Source: Bacteroidota bacterium
GTDB lineage: Bacteria > Bacteroidota > Bacteroidia > Flavobacteriales > Flavobacteriaceae
DNA length: 24,897 bases
Direction of reading: 5' to 3'
Assembly: GCA_023427845.1 (NCBI GenBank)
Contig: JAEYZX010000081.1
Coordinates: forward strand, 1-24,897
The translations under genes were made by a program, and so were the position numbers. Of the stretch, positions 1-6,701 are shown in pieces. A model generated the notes under the pieces. The model made no database searches, was not told where the DNA came from, and saw nothing but the letters and a program-made list of their open reading frames with translations. Position 1 is the stretch's first letter. Every line of letters starts with the position of its first letter.

Positions 1-80
1 GGTGTTGCTGCATTCATGAATTGAGGCGAAAATGCAGTCGATAGTACCATCATCATTCCAAGTAAAATTGATTTTTTCAT
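1..80 (-). CDS. N-terminus of an exported protein, cut by the window edge
   Basis: Reading leftwards from an ATG at 80, the frame stays open to the window edge and gives 26 residues: MKK followed by a hydrophobic run rich in Leu, Met and Val, then a small-residue stretch ending in Ala-Ala-Thr. This is the shape of a Sec signal peptide with a likely cleavage site after an Ala near residue 24-25. A near-consensus -7 element lies about 25 bases upstream. The mature part is outside the window, so no family can be named. The start and export signal are fairly convincing; the function is unknown. Confidence 0.6.
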   Translation of the reverse strand, partial: MKKSILLGMMMVLSTAFSPQFMNAAT

Positions 81-104
81 AAAATAGATTTTTGGTTATT
101 TACA

Positions 105-112
105 TAAAGGTA
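105..112 (-). promoter_or_regulatory. Candidate -7 promoter element for the truncated exported-protein gene
   Basis: On the minus strand this reads TACCTTTA, one mismatch from the Bacteroidota -7 consensus TAnnTTTG. It lies 25 bases before the ATG at 80. I see no clear -33 TTTG partner, so this is a weak prediction. Confidence 0.3.
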
Positions 113-175
113 CCCGCAATAAAAACATACCGGGTTATATAATTAGATAATATCATTATAATATTTACACCATTC

Positions 176-1990
176 TTATTCGTAAATAACCGTACGGGGT
201 TTTCCAAGTTCAAAGTCCTGTAAACCAAAGTCTTCGGTGTTGAATGCATTGTTTTTAAAAAGGTGTTCGCCAACATTAGGGATGACCGGATAGTACGAGA
301 TCGACAATTGGAACGTACTGAATACGAGATAATCGTTGCTTATTACAAATCCGAGGCTCAATTGCGAATATGCTTTACTTTTGGAAAATCCATCTGCAGC
401 GTTGCCCAAAGTACCGATGGTGTAACTTAAATAGGGATTAAGTCTAAATCCCCAGGCATTCCAGGGCGAATAGGACTGCGTTTGAAGTGTAAGCAGCATT
501 TTCTTTGTTCCGAACATTTCACTTTGAAAGCCACGCAATCCATTGCTTTCGTTCAAATCGAGCCAATCTCCTGTTGATGGCTGCCTGTCGTTACCAATTA
601 TGAACTGGGTTTTGATGAACTGGCGAAATTTCCATTTCCCTGTTTCGACAAGATTTGTAAAATAGTTTGTTTGCCATACAAACGCACTTTGTTCGCTGTC
701 GCCTTCATTGAAGTAGCTTCCGTATTCAAAATTCGAGCTTAAATATCCCCATTTATAATATTTACCGGTCGTTAGCCGAGCACCCAGGTAGAGTCGGCGT
801 AAACTGTTTTTATCCTGAAATCCTGCAGTGATCCCGATTGCTTTGCCCACTGGCACGTCTTCGATTATTCCGTAATTAAAAAGGTATTTGTCTTCAACGT
901 ATTGACGTGAAGCGACACCCACACCGAAAAGCCACGATCGTTCATCCGAATAGAAATTGATCGTGTCGTACTCAAAACGCGGACGCTCAACATAATCAAT
1001 GTGCTGAAAGCGTGCCGATGTTATAAGATTGGTTGTACGGTCATCTTCGGTCTGTCCTTTAAATAACTGATGGGAATGGCCGGCCCATACATCAACAACA
1101 TTGGTTTTAAAGTTTTGAAACGCATAAATTTGGTCAACATCTGGTAGGGTATCATGCCGGAACTGCTGACCGATATAAACTCCCGCCGCCCATCTGGCAT
1201 ACGGAGAGAAGAACGGCCGTTCAATGTTGATGCTTTTGTTATAATTATCGTTGAGGTCTATCTGATAATCAAGTGTGGTCCTGATATAGGTGTTCATGAT
1301 ATTCGGAATCGTATACCGCGTACTGAATGCATCGTCTTTGGTATCAAGATTCTTTCGGTATGTATTCTCAAACCGATGCCCGAATCCCATGAAATTACGT
1401 TCGGTGAGTCCGTAGGTCACCCTGCTGCTGCTTGCCGCAAAATCGGGGACGAGGCTCCATGAATCCAGCACGCGTATATCGACATCAACAGAGTCCTTTG
1501 ATACATTCAGTGGGGTAATGATTACCCGTCTTACATAACGTTGCGAACGAATTAAACGTTCCGATTCTTTCACCAGCAAAGAATCAAAAGGTTTATTTCG
1601 CTTTATGAGAAGCAAATTCCAAATCGTCAGGTTCTTGGTCTTAAGATGCAGTCTGTTACCAATTTCAGAGACTTTCTGACGCGGACGTGCCACGGTATCG
1701 GTCTCGGAATAGCCAAACGGATCCAATGTGGTAATGTTGATATTTCTAATGATTTTTCCTTCGAAGGCACGGAATCGTTGTCGTTGGACTTTCTTACGGG
1801 CCTTAATTTTTTTTGGTGTCAATGGCTCGAAAATTAAGCCATGAAGGAATTTGGTGAATTTTCGTTTTTCGGAATAGCTTTCGATTTTCTTATAAATATG
1901 TGCTGAATCCTTAACAGTTTCCTGTTGCGCTTTTGCCAAAAAAGGCAGACAGCAAATCAGAATGAGAGTGAGACGGGTCGTTGCGCGCAT
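176..1990 (-). CDS. BamA/TamA-like outer-membrane beta-barrel protein with POTRA domain
   Basis: I place the start at the ATG at 1990 rather than an upstream one, because it begins a clean signal peptide (MRATTR, hydrophobic core, Ala-Lys-Ala cleavage site near residue 21). This gives 604 residues. After a basic linker (about 40-75), residues 79-178 look like one POTRA domain with an insert: an initial strand, a GNxLH motif at 111-115, a helix with the pattern ExERLIRSQRYV at about 143-153, then a closing strand. The rest (about 185-604) is alternating aromatic/polar strands with turn motifs, as in the surface-antigen D15/Omp85 barrel. Omp85 proteins insert or export outer-membrane proteins. 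With a single POTRA, this is more likely a specialised TamA-like or orphan family member than BamA itself. It is monocistronic, with its own -7 element upstream. Confidence 0.75.
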   Translation of the reverse strand: MRATTRLTLILICCLPFLAKAQQETVKDSAHIYKKIESYSEKRKFTKFLHGLIFEPLTPKKIKARKKVQRQRFRAFEGKIIRNINITTLDPFGYSETDTVARPRQKVSEIGNRLHLKTKNLTIWNLLLIKRNKPFDSLLVKESERLIRSQRYVRRVIITPLNVSKDSVDVDIRVLDSWSLVPDFAASSSRVTYGLTERNFMGFGHRFENTYRKNLDTKDDAFSTRYTIPNIMNTYIRTTLDYQIDLNDNYNKSINIERPFFSPYARWAAGVYIGQQFRHDTLPDVDQIYAFQNFKTNVVDVWAGHSHQLFKGQTEDDRTTNLITSARFQHIDYVERPRFEYDTINFYSDERSWLFGVGVASRQYVEDKYLFNYGIIEDVPVGKAIGITAGFQDKNSLRRLYLGARLTTGKYYKWGYLSSNFEYGSYFNEGDSEQSAFVWQTNYFTNLVETGKWKFRQFIKTQFIIGNDRQPSTGDWLDLNESNGLRGFQSEMFGTKKMLLTLQTQSYSPWNAWGFRLNPYLSYTIGTLGNAADGFSKSKAYSQLSLGFVISNDYLVFSTFQLSISYYPVIPNVGEHLFKNNAFNTEDFGLQDFELGKPRTVIYE

Positions 1991-2017
1991 GAAATTAAAC
2001 TCCGAAGTAAGATATTT

Positions 2018-2025
2018 CAAAAGTA
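2018..2025 (-). promoter_or_regulatory. -7 promoter element for the Omp85-like gene
   Basis: On the minus strand this reads TACTTTTG, an exact match to TAnnTTTG. It lies 27 bases before the chosen ATG at 1990, which supports that start. It forms one arm of a 7-base inverted repeat (2018-2033). No -33 box is obvious. Confidence 0.5.
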
Positions 2026-2033
2026 CACTTTTG
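2018..2033. repeat. Inverted repeat overlapping the -7 element
   Basis: CAAAAGT-AC-ACTTTTG is a perfect 7-base inverted repeat with a 2-base spacer. One arm is the -7 element of the Omp85-like gene, so it could be an operator. It could equally be chance in AT-rich DNA. Confidence 0.35.
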
Positions 2034-2066
2034 GACGTATGAGTTTATTGATAATCGCAACAATTA

Positions 2067-2453
2067 CTAGCCAATCCGCAGTTTTTTTAATAATGTAGAG
2101 AGCAACGATGCGCCTTTTGATTTAATCGGATCCGCATTGGAATAGGCGAGACCGGTAATTCCGGTCTGAATCAGTGTTCCCAGCAATGATTTAATTCCGC
2201 CGTGTGTAGAACCTACTATCGCTTTTTTGGTCACAAGTCCCGTTGCAATACTGACAACTCCCTTAATGACGGTTTCCTTGAAGTCGGGCGATGCAAATAA
2301 ACTCTGCGCACCGTCTTTAATCAAAGCCGACGGTTTAAGGTTTTCTTTTGCTTTTTCCCACTGAAGTCTCAGGTCCTCGGTTTGCATTACGTCCCGGCTT
2401 TCCAATGCACGGATTGCTTCAGCTAGTGAAGCATCATCTTTTATTGCTTGCAT
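2067..2453 (-). CDS. Small hypothetical protein, third gene of a YtxH/YqjE-like triad
   Basis: The product has 128 residues. The N-terminal 40 are acidic/amphipathic helix (many Glu, Asp, Leu and Arg). Residues about 60-105 contain two moderately hydrophobic Gly/Ala/Ile/Thr-rich stretches that could be weak membrane segments, and the C-terminus ends in a short basic helix (LLKKLRIG). I do not recognise a named domain. It overlaps the end of the upstream YqjE-like gene by 20 bases, so the two are almost certainly translated together. The layout resembles enterobacterial yqjD-yqjE-yqjK, where the third gene is also small and poorly characterised. The shared operon suggests a role with the other two at the inner membrane; this is inference. 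Confidence 0.7.
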   Translation of the reverse strand: MQAIKDDASLAEAIRALESRDVMQTEDLRLQWEKAKENLKPSALIKDGAQSLFASPDFKETVIKGVVSIATGLVTKKAIVGSTHGGIKSLLGTLIQTGITGLAYSNADPIKSKGASLLSTLLKKLRIG

Positions 2454-2802
2454 CTCGTTTATCTTTAAAAATCTCGTTAATTAAAAAACTGGTGAAGAAT
2501 TTTGTCAATACTGTTTTACGAAGCATCAATACAATTATCGCGAACACAACATACAGACCCGCTACTGCAAAGAAACCATGGTGTGGCTTACCGAAGAGGT
2601 CGCCCAGATAGAGTGTCAGCCCTGTCGACAGCATGGCGATAAGAAAAAGGCTGATTATCGCTAAAGCCAATCCTGTAGCAACAGATGCGAAAATATCGGC
2701 GGCTTTATCAATCGCTTTTAATTTGTAAAGTTTGATTTTGGTGGTAGCGAGATTTTTGGCCTTTTCAAAAAGTTCTTCTGCAATTTCGAATTTCTCCTTC
2801 AT
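2434..2802 (-). CDS. YqjE-like / phage holin family (Phage_holin_3_6) membrane protein
   Basis: The product has 122 residues. An N-terminal charged amphipathic helix (about 1-35, Lys/Glu/Ala/Leu) is followed by two strong transmembrane segments (about 40-67 and 78-95) joined by a short loop rich in Gly, His and Phe. It ends in a basic helix with Lys, Arg and Asp. This arrangement matches the YqjE/DUF1469 group, which databases file under a holin superfamily although most members are chromosomal membrane proteins of unknown function. It sits 15 bases after the YtxH-like gene and overlaps the next gene by 20 bases. Nothing phage-like is nearby, so a lysis role is not supported. Confidence 0.75.
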   Translation of the reverse strand: MKEKFEIAEELFEKAKNLATTKIKLYKLKAIDKAADIFASVATGLALAIISLFLIAMLSTGLTLYLGDLFGKPHHGFFAVAGLYVVFAIIVLMLRKTVLTKFFTSFLINEIFKDKRDASNKR

Positions 2803-2817
2803 AAACGGTGGTTTTGG

Positions 2818-3114
2818 TTAGGAATGACTAAACGGATTTCCGGTATTTTCGGCCGCCTCCCAAACTTCATCGTCCAGGTTGATTCCGTCGTTCGATGCGT
2901 GATCTAATTTTGAAGTCAGCGAATCGATGACGCTGTTGTACTTTACTTTTATATTATCGATGTAATCGGAACTTTTCATGGCAACTTTTTTGCGGAGATC
3001 CGATCCTTTATCAGGAGCAAACAAAATTCCGCAAACAACTCCGACAGCAACTCCAACGAGTGCACCTGCTACGATTTTACCTGTATCCATATCAACGTTA
3101 TTAGAATTATGCAT
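2818..3114 (-). CDS. YtxH domain-containing protein
   Basis: The product has 98 residues. A Gly/Val-rich hydrophobic segment (about 13-31) runs into the FAPDKGSDLRKKV motif (about 32-44), which is the hallmark of YtxH proteins: a membrane or glycine-zipper helix followed by a FAPxxGxxLR motif and an amphipathic helical tail. The C-terminus is acidic. YtxH proteins are small, membrane-associated and often stress-linked in other bacteria; their molecular function is unknown. An internal ATG at 3090 (residue 9) is an alternative start just before the membrane segment. This is the first gene of the three-gene unit. Confidence 0.75.
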   Translation of the reverse strand: MHNSNNVDMDTGKIVAGALVGVAVGVVCGILFAPDKGSDLRKKVAMKSSDYIDNIKVKYNSVIDSLTSKLDHASNDGINLDDEVWEAAENTGNPFSHS

Positions 3115-3184
3115 CTATACAAAGTTGCCATACTTCATAATAATAGCCGTTATAAAACTATTGGGGAATGTTGCAATATTTGCA

Positions 3185-4135
3185 TTAAGCCACCTGCATC
3201 GCTTGAAACTGATGCGAATCGGAAAATTTACTGTAGGCGCTATTAATTTTTGAAAGATAAAAATTCTCCTTGTAGTAACCGAAAAATTTTCCTAATGCCA
3301 ATACAATATTTACAAGATCGGAAGTTTTTCGCGCCGGTTTAACGCGTGATTTTTTACTTGCTGAAGGAAATTCAGTGAATGTTTTCAATAAAAGAAAATC
3401 AAATGATGCTTTAGCAATGTCCTTATAGATATATTCATTGGTGTCCAGAAATGCACAATGCAAAGCTTCCGGAAGAACACTGTCTCCCAATGCGATATTG
3501 TGTTCGAACCATTGCCATTCTTTTGTTGCTGTTGCCAAAAACATCTGCGAAAGGCGATCAGCCAGCGATTTTATCAATGAGCTGACCGCAAGTGAACTCG
3601 CATACGTATTATAAAAATATAGGCCTTTGATGATCAGCGCCACCGCACGTTTACTCTCGACTGTTTGCATTCCGACTAACCCCATTTGCAGCATCGTTTC
3701 CGCCCGTTGAACCATATCATCGGGAATGATGCCGTGCATCGCGGTTAAATAACCGAGCGCCCAAATAGTATATCCGTTTGCATCTTCCAATATTTCTTTG
3801 GAGTCGGATGTTGAATTTTCATTACGCTTATTGTGAAATACACCATCGGCATGCTGACTTGAAGTTATGAAATCCAAATATCGATTAATGTACTTTAGGT
3901 AAATTGGGTCCGAAGTAATTTGGAATTGCTTGCATGATGAAATCAGCGCCAACGCATTATCACACAAGGAATGAAACGACTTGCCATGAAGTTTATTTAT
4001 TTTTTCATGTTGCAGGATTCCAAAATCAGCGGTGATTTTTTTCAGATTGTCGGCAGCATTAAATGAAGCTCTTGGTGGAACTGCAATTTTTCTGCGGGAA
4101 GTCAGATTGGCCTGGCGTGTAGTTGATACTTTCAT
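3185..4135 (-). CDS. Orphan all-alpha (six-hairpin/toroid-like) protein of unknown function
   Basis: The product has 316 residues and no signal peptide or membrane segment. The first 35 residues are basic and look disordered. The remainder is helical with spaced motifs: YLKYINRYLDF near 80, DGVFHN near 97, an ED-x2-G-x3-WALGYL block near 117-128, WxWFE near 208 and LPEALHCAF near 221. These recall the alpha/alpha-toroid domain found at the C-terminus of some bacterial glycosyltransferases and next to mannoside phosphorylases. Family members, as I recall them, have Gly-Arg in the first block and Tyr-x-Asn before the LPEAL motif. Here these are Gly-Tyr and Leu-Gly-Asp, and the usual C-terminal block is replaced by a Lys/Ser-rich stretch. 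There is no neighbouring glycosyltransferase. It could be a non-catalytic paralogue; the assignment is tentative. Confidence 0.65.
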   Translation of the reverse strand: MKVSTTRQANLTSRRKIAVPPRASFNAADNLKKITADFGILQHEKINKLHGKSFHSLCDNALALISSCKQFQITSDPIYLKYINRYLDFITSSQHADGVFHNKRNENSTSDSKEILEDANGYTIWALGYLTAMHGIIPDDMVQRAETMLQMGLVGMQTVESKRAVALIIKGLYFYNTYASSLAVSSLIKSLADRLSQMFLATATKEWQWFEHNIALGDSVLPEALHCAFLDTNEYIYKDIAKASFDFLLLKTFTEFPSASKKSRVKPARKTSDLVNIVLALGKFFGYYKENFYLSKINSAYSKFSDSHQFQAMQVA

Positions 4136-4309
4136 TTCCGTACTGTTTTAGCAGTGAATAGCTTACCCCGTTGACTTATTAATCTCTGTTGCCGAATGCC
4201 TGTCGCATTTCGTGGAAAATAATAAGGTGAAGGTAAATTTGCAGATTATAGGTCCGTAGCTTGTTATATAACTTCAATATTTAGTTACATTATTTCAAGG
4301 CGTTGCCAG

Positions 4310-5095
4310 TTACTTTTTTTTCGCTTGCTTTTCAGCTTCCGCTTTGGCTTTCTCTTCTGCTTCCTTCTTGGCTTTTTCCGCTTTTCTTAATTTTTCTTCG
4401 TTTTCCTTTTTCTTTTTTGCTGCGGCTTTTTCTTTCTTTTTGAAATAACCCCGAAGCAAGAAGTTGTGCTTAGCAGCTTCCATATTTTCCTCGAGCCCTT
4501 GCGAACTGGCTTTCAGGTTTTCGATGGTCTGATCGATGTTTTCGGCAATTTGTTCGTCGTTCAGCAGGCGTCCTAAAGTTCCTTCACCGCGATTGACTTT
4601 ATATAAAATCTCCGTAATCTCATCAGTTGCGATGGCGGCATTATCAGCTGTAATCTGCAGGCTTGCCATAATTGCATCGGTCTCGATCGGTTCGCTCGAA
4701 GCAATTGCCTGTCCATCTTTTACCTGCGGCGAGCCCGGATCACCGTTGGATATTACGACCACACGGTCGCCGATGATACCTTCAGAACCGATTATCGCCA
4801 TCGCATCGTTCTTGATAAAACGTTGTACGTCTTTTTGTATCAGCATGTCGACCTGCACGGTGGTGTCATTGACGATTCGGATTTTATCGACCGTTCCAAC
4901 ATTGATTCCTGAAAATCGCACCGTATTTCCTACCTGGAGTCCGCTAACGTTATTATAATGTGTCGACAGTTTAAAAACCGGATCAAAAAGGTTCTTTTGC
5001 TTTCCTATGAAAAATATTGCGGTCAGGAACAAAGCAATGCCTACTGTTATGAATAGACCGAGGCGTATTTTGAATGTGTTTGAATTTGTGTTCAT
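4310..5095 (-). CDS. mlaD: MlaD-like MCE-family substrate-binding protein with Lys/Glu-rich tail
   Basis: I start at the ATG at 5095, 7 bases after the stop of the ATPase gene, which gives 261 residues. An earlier in-frame start would add 35 residues that merely read the end of the mlaF gene in another frame. There is one N-terminal transmembrane anchor (about 10-30). The MCE domain (about 40-118) includes the GLQVGNTVRFSGINVG block. Helical residues 140-205 contain NRGEGTLGRLLND (168-180), common in this group, then FLLRGYFKK (about 212-220). From 219 to 261 the chain is almost only Lys, Glu and Ala, a probable single helix or coiled coil. MlaD hexamers bind phospholipid and link the MlaFE ABC transporter to the outer membrane. 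The last gene of its operon. Confidence 0.88.
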   Translation of the reverse strand: MNTNSNTFKIRLGLFITVGIALFLTAIFFIGKQKNLFDPVFKLSTHYNNVSGLQVGNTVRFSGINVGTVDKIRIVNDTTVQVDMLIQKDVQRFIKNDAMAIIGSEGIIGDRVVVISNGDPGSPQVKDGQAIASSEPIETDAIMASLQITADNAAIATDEITEILYKVNRGEGTLGRLLNDEQIAENIDQTIENLKASSQGLEENMEAAKHNFLLRGYFKKKEKAAAKKKKENEEKLRKAEKAKKEAEEKAKAEAEKQAKKK

Positions 5096-5102
5096 GAGTA
5101 TC

Positions 5103-5864
5103 TCATTTTGTGTTTTGGTTCTGACTAAAAAATGCACTGATAAACGGATCTGTCGATTCTTCGAAATCGCGCAGGCTGCCATCTTTGTAAACTTCGCCAT
5201 CCTTCAACATTATGAAGCGATCGGCAACTGTCCGTGCGCATTCTATATCATGCGTGATGATTATTGATGCGGTTTTGTATTTCTTTTGTATCTCATTGAT
5301 CAAGATGCTTATTTCGTTAGAGGTTACCGGATCCAATCCTGTTGTAGGTTCATCATATAACATTATTTCAGGATCTACTATGATTGTACGCGCAAGGCTG
5401 ATTCGCTTTCGCATTCCGCCTGATAGTTCTGACGGCATTTTGTCGATTGCATCGGGAAGCCCTACGTTTTCCAACACTTCCTGCACTTTTGCCTGGATTT
5501 CGTCCTCCTTCAGCTCTTTTTTTATTCGACGAAGCGGAAATTCCAGGTTTTGGCGTACGGTCATCGAATCGTAAAGTGCGCCACTTTGAAACAGAAAACC
5601 GATTTTCTTTCTTACCTCGCTTAGTTCCTTTGAATCCATCGCCGTAATATCGTCGCCCAAAACATTTATTGTTCCGGCATCAGGATTCAATAGTCGAACG
5701 ATGCATTTGATCAGAACCGACTTGCCGGTTCCTGATTTCCCTAAAACCACGAGGTTTTCCTGTCTTTTCAACGTCAGACTGAGATTCTTGAGCACCTCGA
5801 GATCGCCAAAGCGCTTGCTGAGGTTTGTGATTGCTATTGCCGTATCGTTCGTATCGTTTATCAT
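5103..5864 (-). CDS. mlaF: MlaF-like ABC transporter ATP-binding protein
   Basis: The product has 253 residues and a complete ATPase: Walker A GKSGTGKS (42-49), Q-loop Gln93, signature LSGGM (147-151), Walker B IMLYDE (167-172) and H-loop His205. Sequence features such as FLFQSGALYDSMTV and GGMRKR place it in the MlaF/Ttg2A group that powers retrograde phospholipid transport. It overlaps the permease gene by an ATGA junction and is followed 7 bases later by the MCE gene, giving the conserved E-F-D order. No MlaB (STAS) gene is linked here, which is usual outside Proteobacteria. Confidence 0.93.
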   Translation of the reverse strand: MINDTNDTAIAITNLSKRFGDLEVLKNLSLTLKRQENLVVLGKSGTGKSVLIKCIVRLLNPDAGTINVLGDDITAMDSKELSEVRKKIGFLFQSGALYDSMTVRQNLEFPLRRIKKELKEDEIQAKVQEVLENVGLPDAIDKMPSELSGGMRKRISLARTIIVDPEIMLYDEPTTGLDPVTSNEISILINEIQKKYKTASIIITHDIECARTVADRFIMLKDGEVYKDGSLRDFEESTDPFISAFFSQNQNTK

Positions 5865-6697
5865 TTTAGTAAATCAGTTATTTGTACCGCGACCAAGTCG
5901 ACAATAATCACCAGCAATGACGCCATTACCACAGCTGAATTCGCTGCCTTGCCAACGCTTTCGGTTCCGCGGCCGGCGTTAAAACCTTTGTAGCAACCCA
6001 CAAGTCCGATTACGAGCCCGAAAAAGAATGTTTTTATGACTGCCGGAAAAAGGTCTGAAAAAGCAACCGATGACCACGCACGCGAATTGAAAAGCACAAA
6101 ACTCATGTCGCCTTTTATATTTGCGCCGGCCCAACTTCCTAAAATTCCGAGTGCATCTGCGTATAAGGTCAATAACGGAATCATCAACGTGGCGGCAAGT
6201 ACGCGTGGAACGATTAGAAATTTGACAGGATTCGTCGATGAAACTTCCATCGCATCAATTTGTTCTGTAACCCGCATCGACCCGAGTTCGGCACCCATGC
6301 TCGATCCAATTTTACCCGCACAAATCAAAGCTGTAATTACAGGGCCCATTTCACGGATTATCGAAATTGCAACCATTCCCGGAAGCATCGATTCGGCGCC
6401 AAAGTCAACCAGCACCGGCCGTGATTGTATGGTAAGCACAAGACCGATTATGACACCTGTAACAGATATCAGTCCGAGTGATTTGTTCCCGATCTCGTAG
6501 CATTGTTTTATGAATTCCCTGAATTCAAATCCGCGTGAGAACGTATCGCGGAAAACGCGCATCAGGAATAAAACGACATCGGCGACGTTTATCAGGAATT
6601 TATTGAATTTGTTCTTACGTCTTATTGTCGCATCCGACACTTTCATCGAGCGTTTGGCCGCGTAATTCTTAATATTTACCGGAGTAATTTTTCCCAT
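5861..6697 (-). CDS. mlaE: MlaE-like ABC transporter permease
   Basis: The product has 278 residues. After a basic N-terminal stretch (1-30) come an interfacial helix and several hydrophobic segments: about 75-95, 105-120, 160-185 and 225-280. Family hallmarks are the REMGPVITALICAGKIGSSMGAELGSM region (about 115-140), followed by EQIDAME. MlaE is the inner-membrane permease of the Mla phospholipid transporter. Its stop overlaps the mlaF start by 4 bases and its start lies 4 bases after the AI-2E-type gene, so all four genes are one transcript. An internal ATG at 6646 would drop the first 17 residues; I kept the longer form because of the tight junction. Confidence 0.9.
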   Translation of the reverse strand: MGKITPVNIKNYAAKRSMKVSDATIRRKNKFNKFLINVADVVLFLMRVFRDTFSRGFEFREFIKQCYEIGNKSLGLISVTGVIIGLVLTIQSRPVLVDFGAESMLPGMVAISIIREMGPVITALICAGKIGSSMGAELGSMRVTEQIDAMEVSSTNPVKFLIVPRVLAATLMIPLLTLYADALGILGSWAGANIKGDMSFVLFNSRAWSSVAFSDLFPAVIKTFFFGLVIGLVGCYKGFNAGRGTESVGKAANSAVVMASLLVIIVDLVAVQITDLLK

Positions 6698-6701
6698 ATA
6701 T

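Noticed and set aside
2434..2802. A phage holin, implying a prophage or lysis cassette
   Set aside because: The family label covers many chromosomal YqjE-like proteins. There is no endolysin, integrase or structural phage gene, and the neighbours are YtxH-like and a small partner.
4234..4241. Exact TAAATTTG match on the plus strand
   Set aside because: No plus-strand gene lies downstream; all genes from here to 12209 are on the minus strand, so it is probably a chance match.
4263..4272. Perfect 10-base palindrome GTTATATAAC
   Set aside because: Expected by chance in AT-rich spacer DNA; it has no adjacent T-run or promoter relation that would give it meaning.
4536..4958. A 140-residue plus-strand frame
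   Set aside because: It lies wholly opposite the MCE domain of mlaD, whose motifs are clear. The plus-strand composition is a mirror of that gene.
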